Part shown: piece after piece, positions 1 through 7,770 of the stretch
Position numbering within the stretch: position 1 is the stretch's first letter
How the letters are laid out: each line of letters begins with the position of its first letter
Assembly: GCA_020850915.1 (NCBI GenBank)
Contig: JADZDV010000061.1
Coordinates: forward strand, 1-20,508
Length of the DNA: 20,508 bases
Source: Chloroflexota bacterium
Lineage (GTDB): Bacteria; Chloroflexota; UBA6077; JADZDV01
Direction: 5' to 3'
Notes under the pieces: model-generated
Seen by the model: only the letters and a program-made list of their open reading frames with translations
The model's database searches: none
Told to the model about the DNA's origin: nothing
Position numbers and translations under genes: made by a program

Positions 1-421
1 CGGAGACCAGCTCGCCTTCCTTGCCCGTGAAGTCCTCGAAGACGGACTCGCGCTCCGCCTCGCGCAGGCGCAGTAGCACCACCTGCTTCGCGGTCTGCGC
101 GGCGATCCGACCAAAGTGCCTGGTCGTCACGTCGAAGCTCACTGTGCCGCCAACACCCACCTTCGGGTCTGTCCCGCGCGCCTCCGCCAGCGAGATCTCG
201 TCCGGCGTCTCCGGCTCGCCCTCGACGACCGTGCGATCGTGGTAGATCCGGAACTCCTGCGTGCCGGGATCGATCTTCGCGGTCAATCGTTCGGCCAGGG
301 AGTTCTCGTTGCGCTTGTACGCCGAGACGAGCGCCGCTTCAATCGCCTCGAGTATCGCCTCCTTGGAGACTCCCTTTTCACTGGCGAGCTGGCCGATCGC
401 GGTGACAAGTTCACTTTTCAT
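1..421 (-). CDS. nusA: Transcription termination/antitermination factor NusA, N-terminal part (cut by window edge)
   Basis: I translated this from the minus strand, starting at ATG 421-419 and running off the left edge after 140 codons. The protein begins MKSELVTAIGQLASEKGVSK and continues through an EAILEAIEAALVSAYKR helix, the hallmark RNA-polymerase-binding N-terminal domain of NusA. Later come FRIYHDRTVVEG and a segment ending in RIAAQTAKQVVLLRLREAER, both typical of the end of that domain. NusA binds RNA polymerase and nascent RNA and controls pausing, intrinsic termination and antitermination. The S1 and KH domains expected next are outside the window. The start is set by homology; a weak Shine-Dalgarno (GGAAAGG) lies about 14 bases upstream. 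The gene has its own promoter and a terminator-like leader. rimP, which usually precedes nusA, is not in the gap before it. Confidence 0.95.
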   Translation of the reverse strand, partial: MKSELVTAIGQLASEKGVSKEAILEAIEAALVSAYKRNENSLAERLTAKIDPGTQEFRIYHDRTVVEGEPETPDEISLAEARGTDPKVGVGGTVSFDVTTRHFGRIAAQTAKQVVLLRLREAERESVFEDFTGKEGELVS

Positions 422-479
422 CGCTCTAGCTCATACCTTTCCAGCCATCACCAGGACCCGCGCTACCACGTGTGCCCAC

Positions 480-508
480 AAACAAAAGAAGTGGGGCATA
501 CCCACTTC
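480..508 (-). terminator. Intrinsic terminator / attenuator hairpin in the nusA leader
   Basis: Minus-strand stem GAAGTGGG (508-501), loop TATGC (500-496), perfect complementary arm CCCACTTC (495-488), followed by TTTTGTTT (487-480). This is the textbook form of an intrinsic terminator. It lies downstream of the nusA promoter, with the stem beginning about 17 bases after the predicted start site. It can therefore act on nusA transcripts themselves as an attenuator, and also end read-through from rseP. NusA-dependent termination in the leader of the nusA operon is known in Bacillus subtilis; similar function here is inference. Confidence 0.85.
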
Positions 509-530
509 GCAAGCGGCTGAGTTCTGGTCC

Positions 531-561
531 ATTATACACTAGCTCGCCGCCCTCCGGACAA
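531..561 (-). promoter_or_regulatory. Probable sigma-A-type promoter of nusA
   Basis: On the minus strand there is a perfect -10 hexamer TATAAT at 536-531. The best -35 match is TTGTCC at 561-556 with a long 19-base spacer, so the -35 is weak. Transcription would start near 524, about 100 bases upstream of the nusA ATG. The element stands out in GC-rich surroundings and lies in the only non-coding gap between rseP and nusA. Confidence 0.7.
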
Positions 562-632
562 CGCGGAGCACCCCGGCGGCCGGCAGGCAGCGGGCGGATG
601 TCGATGGTTCCGGCCACGGCCGCCGCATCCCG

Positions 633-1712
633 CTATCGTGGACTCCAGTTGACTGCATCGAGCGGATTGCGAATGTCATTCACTGAAATGATGACCATCA
701 GCGTGACCAGGACGATGATCCCGACGAAGTGGAACACCCCCTCCCGCTCCGGCGAGACCCGGCGGCCGCGAATCGCCTCGATGATCACGAACAGCAGTCG
801 TCCGCCATCCAGGGCCGGAATAGGCAGCATGTTCGCCACCGCCAGGCCGGCGCTGAACATCCCGGTCACCGTCAGCAGAGGGAACCACAGGCCCGTATCC
901 ACCGCCGCCTGTGCCGCGTCTCCCGCCACCTGCGCCATGCCCGGCAGCCCGATCGGCCGCACCGCATCCGCGGGCAGCAGACCTCGCAGGACCATAACCG
1001 GCGCCGACAGCGTGAGGCCGATCACCTGCACCGTGCGGTCAAAGCCAAATCTGACGGACTCCACCAGTCCGTGGCCCTTGACACTCGTGACGGACTGGAT
1101 TCCTACGCCCATGGCGCCCTGGCCCTCGGGCGGGCTCACCCGTGGCGTGACCGTCAGAGTCACCTCGCCGCTCCCGCGTTGGACCACCAGCGCCAGCGAA
1201 CGCCCCAGGTTCGCATTGGTGATGCGGCGAAAATCGTCGAGGTTTGGAATGGTCTGCCCGTCCAGGCTCACAACGACGTCGCCATCCTTCACGCCAGCCG
1301 CCTGAGCCGGCGAGCCATCGGCCACGCGACTGATCGTCACGGTGTTGGGGATCTCGGTCGGCCAGCCCGTGAAGTACGCCACGGCGAACACCACGACGGC
1401 GAGCAGGAAGTTCATCCCCGAGCCGGCCGCCAGCACAATCCCGCGCACCAGCTTGCCCTTGCTGGCGAAGCTCCCCTCGTCCGTCGGGTCTTCCTCGCCC
1501 AGCATCTTGACGAACGCCCCGAACGGGATCCAGTTCAGCGAGTAGATAACGCCGCCCCGCGTGATGCCGAAGACTCGCGGCGGCAGGCCAAAACCGAACT
1601 CCTGGACGACGATACCGGCCCGGCGGGCCGTCAGAAAGTGGCCCAGCTCGTGGACGAGCATCATGATGCTCAAGATCGGAATGATGGCCAGGATGTTCAA
1701 ACTCAGTCCCAT
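633..1712 (-). CDS. rseP: Site-2 protease family zinc metalloprotease RseP (M50), 359 aa
   Basis: Intramembrane metalloprotease that cleaves membrane-embedded substrates such as anti-sigma factors and signal-peptide remnants. Residues 7-25 form the first membrane segment and carry the zinc-binding HExxH motif (HELGH, 21-25). One PDZ domain spans roughly 125-195 (DGSPAQAAGVKDGDVVVSLDG). The third zinc ligand is in the LDGG motif (301-304) of a later membrane segment, and a further hydrophobic helix lies near 327-345. E. coli RseP (about 450 aa) has two PDZ domains; this one fits the shorter single-PDZ form (RasP-like lengths vary). ATG overlaps the end of dxr by 10 bases and has no visible Shine-Dalgarno, so translation is probably coupled to dxr. 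It is the last gene of the rpsB cluster; the 211-base gap after it holds the nusA control region. Confidence 0.95.
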   Translation of the reverse strand: MGLSLNILAIIPILSIMMLVHELGHFLTARRAGIVVQEFGFGLPPRVFGITRGGVIYSLNWIPFGAFVKMLGEEDPTDEGSFASKGKLVRGIVLAAGSGMNFLLAVVVFAVAYFTGWPTEIPNTVTISRVADGSPAQAAGVKDGDVVVSLDGQTIPNLDDFRRITNANLGRSLALVVQRGSGEVTLTVTPRVSPPEGQGAMGVGIQSVTSVKGHGLVESVRFGFDRTVQVIGLTLSAPVMVLRGLLPADAVRPIGLPGMAQVAGDAAQAAVDTGLWFPLLTVTGMFSAGLAVANMLPIPALDGGRLLFVIIEAIRGRRVSPEREGVFHFVGIIVLVTLMVIISVNDIRNPLDAVNWSPR

Positions 1713-2938
1713 GACCTAGGAGGAACCCTTTCGATCGTCGCCGGCGCTGCCGCTGGAGAAATGGTACCACCCGCTGGGCGCTCGGCCGCCGTTTTCGCCA
1801 CGAACGTCCTCGCCCAGGCCTCCGCTTCGAGGACCTGCTCCAGCCCCGGCTCTCTCCAGGGCACGTGCGCATCGAGCGCTGCCTCGATCAGCGCCGCCAC
1901 ATCCAGGAAGGCGATCGCTTCGCGGAGGAAGAGCCGCACCGCCTCGTCGTTCGCCGCGCTGAGCACGGCCGGATAACTCCCTCCAGCACGGCCCGCGCGA
2001 TAGGCAAGCGCCGGGCAGCGGAACCGCGTCTCGTCGAGCCGCTCGAACGTCAGCGAGCAGAGGCGGGCCAGGTCCAGCGGCGGCGTCGGCGCCGGCAGGC
2101 GCCTCGGATGGCTCAGCGCGTACAGGATCGGCAGACGCATGTCCGGCGCCGCGAGCTGCGCCTTCATCGAGCCGTCGACGAACTCCACGAGCGAGTGGAT
2201 GATGCTCTCGCGGTGCACGAGGATCTCGATCGCCTCGAGCGGGACGTCAAACAGACAGGCGGCCTCGAGGACCTCCAACCCCTTGTTCATGAGGGTGGCC
2301 GAATCGACGGTGATCTTCGGCCCCATGGTCCAGTTGGGGTGTCGCAGCGCGGCCTCGGGCGTCACGTGCCGCAGCTCGTCAAGACTCAAGTCGCGAAACG
2401 CGCCCCCCGACGCGGTCAGGATGATCCGACGCACGCTCGAGCCGTCCGGCCCACACGCTTCTCCCTGTAAGCACTGCCAGATCGCGCTGTGTTCGCTGTC
2501 TACCGGCAGGATCCTGGCTCCGCTCTTCGCGGCGGCCGCCGTCATCAGATGGCCGGCCATGATGAGCGCCTCTTTGTTCGCTAGCGCCACGTCCTGACCG
2601 GCGGCCAGCGCCGCCAGCGCCGGTTGCAGCCCGACTGTCCCGCTCGTCGCTACGACCAGGACGTCCACGTCCGGATCGGTCGCGATCTCCAGCAGCCCGT
2701 CGACGCCGCTGAGCGTCCGCTCGCCAGGCGAGGCCCAACTCCCACCGTTCACGGACGTCAGGCAGGCGATCGGCGGCCGCCAGCGATCGAGCTGCTGTCG
2801 GAACAGGTCGCTCGCACGCTGCGCGGCAAGCGCCGTGACGTGCAGCTCGCGGGGATGCCAGCCGACCACCTCGAGCGTCTGCTGGCCGATTGAGCCCGTA
2901 GAGCCCAGAATAGCGATGCGCCGGGGGGCCGCGGTCAA
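1703..2938 (-). CDS. dxr: 1-deoxy-D-xylulose 5-phosphate reductoisomerase (Dxr/IspC), 411 aa
   Basis: Catalyses the NADPH-dependent conversion of DXP to MEP, the committed step of the non-mevalonate isoprenoid pathway. The nucleotide-binding motif ILGSTGSIGQQ stands at the N-terminus. Further landmarks are ALANKEALIMAG, the metal/substrate motif PVDSEHSAIWQC, TASGGAFRDL, HPNWTMGPKITVDSATLMNK and HRESIIHSLVEF. The length is slightly above the usual 380-400 aa because of an Ala/Pro-rich C-terminal tail. I chose TTG 2938 as the start: it gives MTAAPRRIAILG, the normal distance to the Rossmann motif, and overlaps the cdsA stop as TTGA. An upstream in-frame start would lie deep inside cdsA. No clear Shine-Dalgarno is visible, which fits translational coupling. 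It sits with uppS and cdsA, so isoprenoid and lipid steps are co-expressed. Confidence 0.95.
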   Translation of the reverse strand: MTAAPRRIAILGSTGSIGQQTLEVVGWHPRELHVTALAAQRASDLFRQQLDRWRPPIACLTSVNGGSWASPGERTLSGVDGLLEIATDPDVDVLVVATSGTVGLQPALAALAAGQDVALANKEALIMAGHLMTAAAAKSGARILPVDSEHSAIWQCLQGEACGPDGSSVRRIILTASGGAFRDLSLDELRHVTPEAALRHPNWTMGPKITVDSATLMNKGLEVLEAACLFDVPLEAIEILVHRESIIHSLVEFVDGSMKAQLAAPDMRLPILYALSHPRRLPAPTPPLDLARLCSLTFERLDETRFRCPALAYRAGRAGGSYPAVLSAANDEAVRLFLREAIAFLDVAALIEAALDAHVPWREPGLEQVLEAEAWARTFVAKTAAERPAGGTISPAAAPATIERVPPRSWD

Positions 2939-3744
2939 CCGAGCGCCCGCAGGTAGAGGTACGCCGCGACAGCGGAAAAGATCAGCGCGTCCATGCGATC
3001 GAGGATGCCTCCGTGGCCTGGTATCAGGATACCGGAATCCTTCACCGCGCACTGTCGCTTGAGCAGCGACTCCGCCAGGTCCCCCACGACGCTTGCCAGC
3101 CCGACCGCCAGACCGAACCCCGCCATCCGCGGCGCGCCGAGCCCGGTGTCCACCGCGAAGATGCCCCCCACCACGCTCGCCGCCGCCAGACCGCCAAGCA
3201 TTCCCTCCACGGTCTTCCCGGGGCTGATGCTCGGCGCCAGCTTCGTCTTTCCCAATGCCCGCCCGGTGAAGAACGCGGCGCTGTCACAGCTCCAGCTCGT
3301 CAGGAGCAGCAGCGCCGGCCAGGTGAAGAACCCCTGGTGGCTCACCTCCCGCAGCGGCGCGAAGAAGGACACCAGCCCGGCGGCGTACAGCGGCAACGCC
3401 AGGGTGAGCGACCAGTCCGCGATCGCGTGATCGAAGTCGGACCGTGTCAACTGCATCGCCAGCGACGCTGCCACCGCGACGCCGACCACAGCCAGCACAT
3501 GCTCGCCACGGTACAGGCTCGCGTCGAGGATCAGACCTGCCGCCAGCAGTAGGCCGATCGTCCGCGATGGCCGGTAGCCCCCGGCGCGCGCCATATGGAG
3601 CGCCTCGGCCGTTCCCAGCAGACCGGCGACAAGCAAGCCGGCCCGAAACAGCCAGCCACCATCGTCAATCGGTCGGCCCTCGTACAGCGCCAGGAACAAC
3701 AACACCGGAATGGCGACGACGCCGCTCAAGACGCGGGCACGCAC
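2935..3744 (-). CDS. cdsA: Phosphatidate cytidylyltransferase (CDP-diacylglycerol synthase), about 269 aa
   Basis: Makes CDP-diacylglycerol from phosphatidic acid and CTP in the membrane, the branch point of phospholipid synthesis. The protein is a multi-pass membrane protein with several hydrophobic helices. The conserved C-terminal signature is present in full: SLLKRQCAVKDSG followed by IPGHGGILDRMD. The upstream motif SPGKTVEGMLGG and an Asp in SWSCDSAAFF also match the family. I chose GTG 3744, which follows GGGAGGG closely and gives the typical beginning MRARVLSGVVAIPVLL, 28 bases after the uppS stop. An ATG at 3816 in the same frame would add 24 residues and overlap uppS by 44 bases; it cannot be excluded. 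The gene ends in a TTGA overlap with dxr. Confidence 0.93.
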   Translation of the reverse strand: MRARVLSGVVAIPVLLFLALYEGRPIDDGGWLFRAGLLVAGLLGTAEALHMARAGGYRPSRTIGLLLAAGLILDASLYRGEHVLAVVGVAVAASLAMQLTRSDFDHAIADWSLTLALPLYAAGLVSFFAPLREVSHQGFFTWPALLLLTSWSCDSAAFFTGRALGKTKLAPSISPGKTVEGMLGGLAAASVVGGIFAVDTGLGAPRMAGFGLAVGLASVVGDLAESLLKRQCAVKDSGILIPGHGGILDRMDALIFSAVAAYLYLRALG

Positions 3745-3772
3745 ACGCCCTCCCAGAGCCGCTGACCGGAGA

Positions 3773-4501
3773 TTAGATGCTGCCGAACCGGCGCGACCGC
3801 CGCCCAAACTCCTCAAACGCTCGCAGCAGCTCCTCCCGATCGAAGTCGGGCCAGAACAGCTTGGAGGAGTAGAACTCGGCGTATGCCCCCTGCCAGATCA
3901 AGAAGTTGCTGACCCGGAACTCCCCGGCCGTTCGGATGATGAGGTCCGGGTCTGGTAGGCCTGAGGTGTGCAGGTGCGCTGTCAACGACTCTTCAGTCAC
4001 CTCGTTGGCCTGCATGCCTTCCGCGATCATCCGGCGCACCGCGTCCACGATCTCAGCCCGGCCGCCGTAGTTGAACGCCACGTTGACTATCAGCCCTGGA
4101 TTGTTCCTGGTCAGACCCACCGCGTGCTCGACGCGCTGCCTGAGCTTGGACGGGACACCCTCCAGCGATCCGATGTGGCGGAGCTTGACGCCGTTGGCGT
4201 GCAGCTTCGGCGTCTCGCGGTCGATGACCTCGCCAAGGATCACCATCAGCCCGCTCACCTCGTCTACCGGGCGCCGCCAGTTCTCCGTCGAGAAGGCGTA
4301 CAGCGTCAGGACTTCCACCCCGACCTCAGCGCACGTCTCAATAATGCGACGAATGTTCTCCGTGCCCGCCTGGTGCCCGAACAGTCGCGGCCTACCGCGC
4401 TGCTGGGCCCAGCGGCCATTGCCATCCATGATGATGGCAGCGTGTCGCGGTATGGACGTGGACTCGGACGGTGGCGAGGCAGGCGGCGTGCTGAGCTGCA
4501 T
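3773..4501 (-). CDS. uppS: Isoprenyl (undecaprenyl) diphosphate synthase, cis-prenyltransferase, 242 aa
   Basis: Condenses isopentenyl diphosphate units onto a prenyl diphosphate to make the long-chain carrier lipid used in cell-wall synthesis. The catalytic motif MDGNGRWA carries Asp26, the same number as in E. coli UppS. Other conserved blocks are [27 protein letters not shown] and the substrate-binding [19 protein letters not shown] followed by AYAEFY. ATG 4501 shares one base with the frr stop (TGATG), which implies coupling. A longer open frame extends upstream into frr, but the motif spacing supports this start. The N-terminal 18 residues are Pro/Ser-rich and poorly conserved-looking. 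Confidence 0.96.
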   Translation of the reverse strand: MQLSTPPASPPSESTSIPRHAAIIMDGNGRWAQQRGRPRLFGHQAGTENIRRIIETCAEVGVEVLTLYAFSTENWRRPVDEVSGLMVILGEVIDRETPKLHANGVKLRHIGSLEGVPSKLRQRVEHAVGLTRNNPGLIVNVAFNYGGRAEIVDAVRRMIAEGMQANEVTEESLTAHLHTSGLPDPDLIIRTAGEFRVSNFLIWQGAYAEFYSSKLFWPDFDREELLRAFEEFGRRSRRFGSI

Positions 4502-5058
4502 CAGACTTCTAGCACCTCTTGTTCCTTCCGCTTGGCCGCATCCTCGATCTGCGCCACGAAGCTGTCGGTCAGCTTCTGCAGCCGGTCGGTCGCCCGTTTC
4601 AGCTCGTCCTCTGAGATCTGCTTGTCCTTCTCGCTCTTCTTCAGGTCGTCTTGCTTCTCTCGCCGGATATTGCGGACCGCGACCCGTCCCTCCTCGGCCC
4701 TGCGGTGCACCTGCTTGACCAGCTCCTTGCGTCGGTCCTCGGTGAGCTGCGGGATGGCCAGGCGAATCACCGAGCCGTCGCTGCTGGGATTGAGTCCGAG
4801 GTCCGACTTCTGGATCGCCTTCTCGATCGCCGTGATGACGCTCCGGTCCCACGGCTGGACGACGAGCAGCCGGGGCTCTGGCGTGCTGATGCCGGCAAGG
4901 CTGGTCAGCGGTGTCGGCGTGCCGTAGTAGTCCACCGTGATCTTCTCCAGCAGCGCGGGATGGGCTCGTCCGGCGCGGATCGCCCCAAAATCCTTCTGGA
5001 GGTACTCGATCGCACGCCTCATTCTGTGCTCGGCTGAGCCGAATACGTCGTCAGTCAT
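4501..5058 (-). CDS. frr: Ribosome recycling factor (RRF), 185 aa
   Basis: RRF, with EF-G, splits post-termination ribosomes in the cytoplasm. The sequence has the family's full length and landmarks: [20 protein letters not shown] near residues 24-43, then [27 protein letters not shown] and [27 protein letters not shown] split across the second domain and helix 3. The C-terminal half is strongly charged and helical ([17 protein letters not shown]). ATG 5058 has an excellent Shine-Dalgarno, AGGAGG, five bases upstream. A 53-base gap separates it from pyrH, and uppS follows with a one-base overlap. Confidence 0.97.
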   Translation of the reverse strand: MTDDVFGSAEHRMRRAIEYLQKDFGAIRAGRAHPALLEKITVDYYGTPTPLTSLAGISTPEPRLLVVQPWDRSVITAIEKAIQKSDLGLNPSSDGSVIRLAIPQLTEDRRKELVKQVHRRAEEGRVAVRNIRREKQDDLKKSEKDKQISEDELKRATDRLQKLTDSFVAQIEDAAKRKEQEVLEV

Positions 5059-5111
5059 TCCACCCTCCTGGCACGACGCGAACCGGCTCTCCGATTCGCC
5101 AGCCGGCAGCG

Positions 5112-5855
5112 CTATGAGATGAGTGTGCCGACAGCTTCGCCACGGACGATCTTCTTCAGGTTCTCTGGATTCTGCAAGTCGAACACCACGATCGGCAGGT
5201 GATTGTCCATGCAGAGCGAGAGCGCCGTACTGTCCATGACCTGCAACCGGCGCTCGAGCGCCTGCATGTGCGTCAGGTGCCGGTACTTCTCCGCTGCCGG
5301 GTTCTGCCGCGGGTCGGAGTCGTACACTCCGTCCACTCGATTCTTCGCCATCAGCAGCACTTCCGCGCCAATCTCCAGCGAGCGGAGCGCCGCCGCGGTG
5401 TCTGACGTGAAGTACGGGTTGCCCGTGCCGGCACCGAAAATGACGACCCGCCCTTTTTCCAGGTGCCGGATGGCGCGACGCCGAATGTACGGCTCGGCGA
5501 TCTCCACCATCGTGATCGCGCTCTGGACCCGCGTGACGAGCCCCTCGCGCTCCATCGCCGCCTGGAGCGCGAGGGCGTTGATCATCGTCGCCAGCATCCC
5601 CATGTAGTCCGCGGTGGCTCGATCCATGCCGCGGCTGCTCGCGGGCTCGCCGCGCCAGATGTTCCCGCCACCCAGGACCACACAGACTTCCACGCCCAGC
5701 GCCTGGATCCCAGCCACCTGGCCGGCGACGTACTCCACCGTGCCGGGATCGATCCCGTACTCGGAGTCGCCCTGCATCGCCTGCCCGCTGAGCTTGAGCA
5801 TGACCCGGCGGTAGCGGTTAGCCGCGCTGCTGGAGTCACCGACAGCCGACTGCAT
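5112..5855 (-). CDS. pyrH: UMP kinase (UMPK), 247 aa
   Basis: Phosphorylates UMP to UDP using ATP, an essential pyrimidine step; bacterial PyrH belongs to the amino-acid-kinase fold and forms hexamers. Visible motifs are [13 protein letters not shown] (P-loop-like start), [31 protein letters not shown], and the phosphate-binding [32 protein letters not shown] and [15 protein letters not shown] complete the C-terminal part. ATG 5855 lies eight bases after the tsf stop and has no obvious Shine-Dalgarno; it gives about 13 residues more than a compact family start at the [10 protein letters not shown] segment, so a slightly later start is possible. The tsf-pyrH-frr order is widely conserved. Confidence 0.96.
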   Translation of the reverse strand: MQSAVGDSSSAANRYRRVMLKLSGQAMQGDSEYGIDPGTVEYVAGQVAGIQALGVEVCVVLGGGNIWRGEPASSRGMDRATADYMGMLATMINALALQAAMEREGLVTRVQSAITMVEIAEPYIRRRAIRHLEKGRVVIFGAGTGNPYFTSDTAAALRSLEIGAEVLLMAKNRVDGVYDSDPRQNPAAEKYRHLTHMQALERRLQVMDSTALSLCMDNHLPIVVFDLQNPENLKKIVRGEAVGTLIS

Positions 5856-5863
5856 CGGGTGCG

Positions 5864-6361
5864 CTAGCTGCCTAGCTCGAAGCGAGCGAACCGACGGACG
5901 ACGATGTTCTCACGCAGCTTGCCGATCGTCTCGGTCACACGGTCCTGGATCGTCCGGCTCTGGTCGCGGATGAACGGCTGCTTGAGCAAGACTTCGACCT
6001 CGTGCTGAACGTCGGCCGGCAGATCGGTCTCCGTCCCGATGTACTTTGGCGACATCGCCGCCACCTGCATGGCGATATCCTTGACCAGTTGGCGGAACTC
6101 ATCGCTCCGCGCTACGAAGTCGGTCTCGCAGTTTATCTCCACCAGCACGCCGATCCGGCCGCCGCCGTGGATGTACGATTCCACCAGCCCCTGGGCGGCT
6201 TCGCGCCCCCGCGTCTTCTCAGCGAGCGCAATGCCTTGCTGCCGCAGGATCTCCTCCGCCTGCTTCCGGTCGCCGCCAGCGGCGTCGAGCGCTCGCTTGC
6301 AGTCCATCACCCCGGCCCCGGTCGCCTCCCGGAGCTCGCGGATAGCGTCAGTCGTTGCCAC
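5864..6361 (-). CDS. tsf: Translation elongation factor Ts, short form, 165 aa
   Basis: EF-Ts is the nucleotide exchange factor that regenerates EF-Tu-GTP. The N-terminal UBA-like domain is present ([19 protein letters not shown], residues 7-25), and the exchange motif TDFVAR lies at 80-85 after VEINCE. The protein is much shorter than E. coli EF-Ts (about 283 aa) and has a single core repeat, as in the short Thermus-type form (about 196 aa). The C-terminus is [15 protein letters not shown], a normal family ending, so this is not a truncation. GTG 6361 is preceded by AAGGAG ten bases upstream, and the gene follows rpsB by 14 bases. Confidence 0.95.
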   Translation of the reverse strand: MATTDAIRELREATGAGVMDCKRALDAAGGDRKQAEEILRQQGIALAEKTRGREAAQGLVESYIHGGGRIGVLVEINCETDFVARSDEFRQLVKDIAMQVAAMSPKYIGTETDLPADVQHEVEVLLKQPFIRDQSRTIQDRVTETIGKLRENIVVRRFARFELGS

Positions 6362-6375
6362 GTTCGATCCGCTCC

Positions 6376-7608
6376 TTACGCCTCGGCCTTCTCCGCCCTG
6401 GCCGCGGCCGGTGTCCCTGTGTTCTCCGTTTCGCCCTCGCTGGCCGGACTCGTCCCGACCACCGGCGCCGCCTCGGCTGCCCCCGCTGCCGCGCCCGCTT
6501 CCCGCGGGGCAACCGGCTCAGCGGGTGCAGCCGCCTCCGCGGCCACGCTCGCTTCGCTGGCAGCCGCCGCCTCGGTCGCGGCCGCCGCCCCCGCGGGCGC
6601 ACGTGCTTCGCCGGCACCTGTCGCCTCAACGCTCACGACCGCCTCGCTCGCGTCCACCGTCTCTGTGGCGGTCACCGCCTCGCTGGCAGCTCCGCTCCCG
6701 CCTTCGGCGACCGCTTCGCCGGCTTCGGCCGTGTCGGGCGCCGCGGTAGTGGCCACACCGCCCTCATCGCCCCCGGTCGGCGCGGCGACGGCTTCCCCCG
6801 CGCCCCGCTCAAAGTCCTCCGGCGTCAGATGGACGCCGATCGCCGCGGCCTTGTCCATCTGCTCGTCCTCGCCCAGCTCCTCGAGCGCCTCGCTCGTCAC
6901 GCCATCGCCAACGGCCGCTTCACGCTCCTGCCGTCCCTCGATGACCGCGTCGGCGATCTTGCTCGCCAGCAGGCGGATCGCTCGGATCGCGTCGTCATTG
7001 GCCGGGATCGGCTGGTCGATCACGTCCGGATTACAGTTGGTGTCCACCATCGCGACGATTGGGATCTCGGCCCGACGCGCTTCCGCCACCGCGATCTCCT
7101 CACGATGCGGGTCCACGATGAACACGGCGTCCGGCAGCTTGTACTGGCGGCGCATGCCGCCGAGCAGCCGCTGCAAGCGCTCCAGCTCGTCGTCGATGCG
7201 CCCCTGCTCCTTCTTCGGCAGCCGGTCGTAGTCGCCCATCGCCTTGCGTTGCTCGATCTCCTCGAGCCGCTGGATCCGGCCGCGGATCGTCTGGAAGTTC
7301 GTCAGCATGCCACCCATCCAGCGACGGTTGACGTACGGCATCCCGCAGCGCGCTGCCTCCTCCTCAATCGTCTCCTGCGCCTGCTTCTTCGTCCCGATGA
7401 ACAGGAGCGTCCCGCCTCGCGAGGAGAGGTCGCGTACGTACGCCATCGCGTCTTCCAGCTTCCGCACGGTCTGCTGCAAGTCGATGATGTGAATGCCGTT
7501 GCGTTCGGTGAAGATGAAGGGGCGCATCTTCGGGTTCCACCGACGCGTCTGGTGGCCAAAGTGAACGCCCGCTTCTAGCAGTGTCTTCATTTGCACAGGA
7601 CTGGGCAC
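6376..7608 (-). CDS. rpsB: 30S ribosomal protein S2 (uS2) with long Ala/Glu-rich C-terminal tail, 410 aa
   Basis: Residues 7-225 are a normal uS2: [82 protein letters not shown] and a C-terminal block with [17 protein letters not shown]. Most S2 proteins end near 230-260 residues. Here about 45 charged residues follow, then roughly 140 residues (271-410) of low-complexity sequence, about a third alanine with many glutamates, no aromatic residues and hardly any lysine. I chose GTG 7608 because AGGGAG lies nine bases upstream. The tail is continuous with the core, ends in a normal TAA, and tsf follows at 14 bases, so no frameshift is needed. S2 is assembled late in the 30S subunit; the tail's role is unknown. 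Confidence 0.95.
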   Translation of the reverse strand: MPSPVQMKTLLEAGVHFGHQTRRWNPKMRPFIFTERNGIHIIDLQQTVRKLEDAMAYVRDLSSRGGTLLFIGTKKQAQETIEEEAARCGMPYVNRRWMGGMLTNFQTIRGRIQRLEEIEQRKAMGDYDRLPKKEQGRIDDELERLQRLLGGMRRQYKLPDAVFIVDPHREEIAVAEARRAEIPIVAMVDTNCNPDVIDQPIPANDDAIRAIRLLASKIADAVIEGRQEREAAVGDGVTSEALEELGEDEQMDKAAAIGVHLTPEDFERGAGEAVAAPTGGDEGGVATTAAPDTAEAGEAVAEGGSGAASEAVTATETVDASEAVVSVEATGAGEARAPAGAAAATEAAAASEASVAAEAAAPAEPVAPREAGAAAGAAEAAPVVGTSPASEGETENTGTPAAARAEKAEA

Positions 7609-7634
7609 GGTACAATCTCCCTCGTTCTACCTCC

Positions 7635-7660
7635 GCGGTCCTCCACCTGTCGGAGACCGC
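7635..7660 (-). promoter_or_regulatory. Strong hairpin just upstream of the rpsB ribosome-binding site
   Basis: Minus-strand arm GCGGTCTCC (7660-7652), loop GACAGGT (7651-7645), arm GGAGGACCGC (7644-7635). Nine pairs form with a single bulged G. It lies about 26 bases upstream of the rpsB GTG, in the 5' leader. The GGAGG inside the arm is sequestered. Position and stability are right for an autoregulatory site of S2, known in other bacteria; function here is inference. Confidence 0.55.
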
Positions 7661-7700
7661 CCCCGCTGAGCGGCACGATCCGGCCAGTCAGACCGCGTGC

Positions 7701-7729
7701 GAAATCAATGCGCCGCGCGCAACGGCGCA
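7701..7729 (-). promoter_or_regulatory. 5'-end hairpin in the rpsB leader
   Basis: Minus-strand stem TGCGCCG (7729-7723), seven-base loop (7722-7716), complementary arm CGGCGCA (7715-7709), then TTGATTTC (7708-7701). It begins about seven bases after the predicted start site. The U-rich flank is poor, so it is at most a weak terminator; it may instead stabilise the 5' end or act in feedback control. Confidence 0.5.
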
Positions 7730-7741
7730 CAGTAACCTTTG

Positions 7742-7769
7742 ATTATAGCGGATGGCGCCGGGCCCTCAC
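7742..7769 (-). promoter_or_regulatory. Probable promoter of the rpsB-to-rseP operon
   Basis: On the minus strand a perfect -10 hexamer TATAAT lies at 7747-7742 in a GC-rich intergenic region. The best -35 candidate is GTGAGG at 7769-7764 with a 16-base spacer, matching the consensus only at three central positions. Transcription would start near 7735, giving a leader of about 127 bases before rpsB. This is the only non-coding gap upstream of the rpsB cluster. Confidence 0.65.
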
Positions 7770-7770
7770 G

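Noticed and set aside
426..617. 63-codon minus-strand open frame between rseP and nusA
   Set aside because: It starts upstream of the TATAAT element and runs through the terminator hairpin; the predicted transcript would not include its start.
5059..5111. Terminator between pyrH and frr
   Set aside because: CCGGCT and AGCCGG can pair, but the loop is long and no U-tract follows; frr has a strong ribosome-binding site in the same gap.
6002..7578. Overlapping plus-strand open frames of about 400 codons opposite tsf and rpsB
   Set aside because: Their Ala/Ser/Arg repeats mirror the low-complexity rpsB tail; no start signal or domain.
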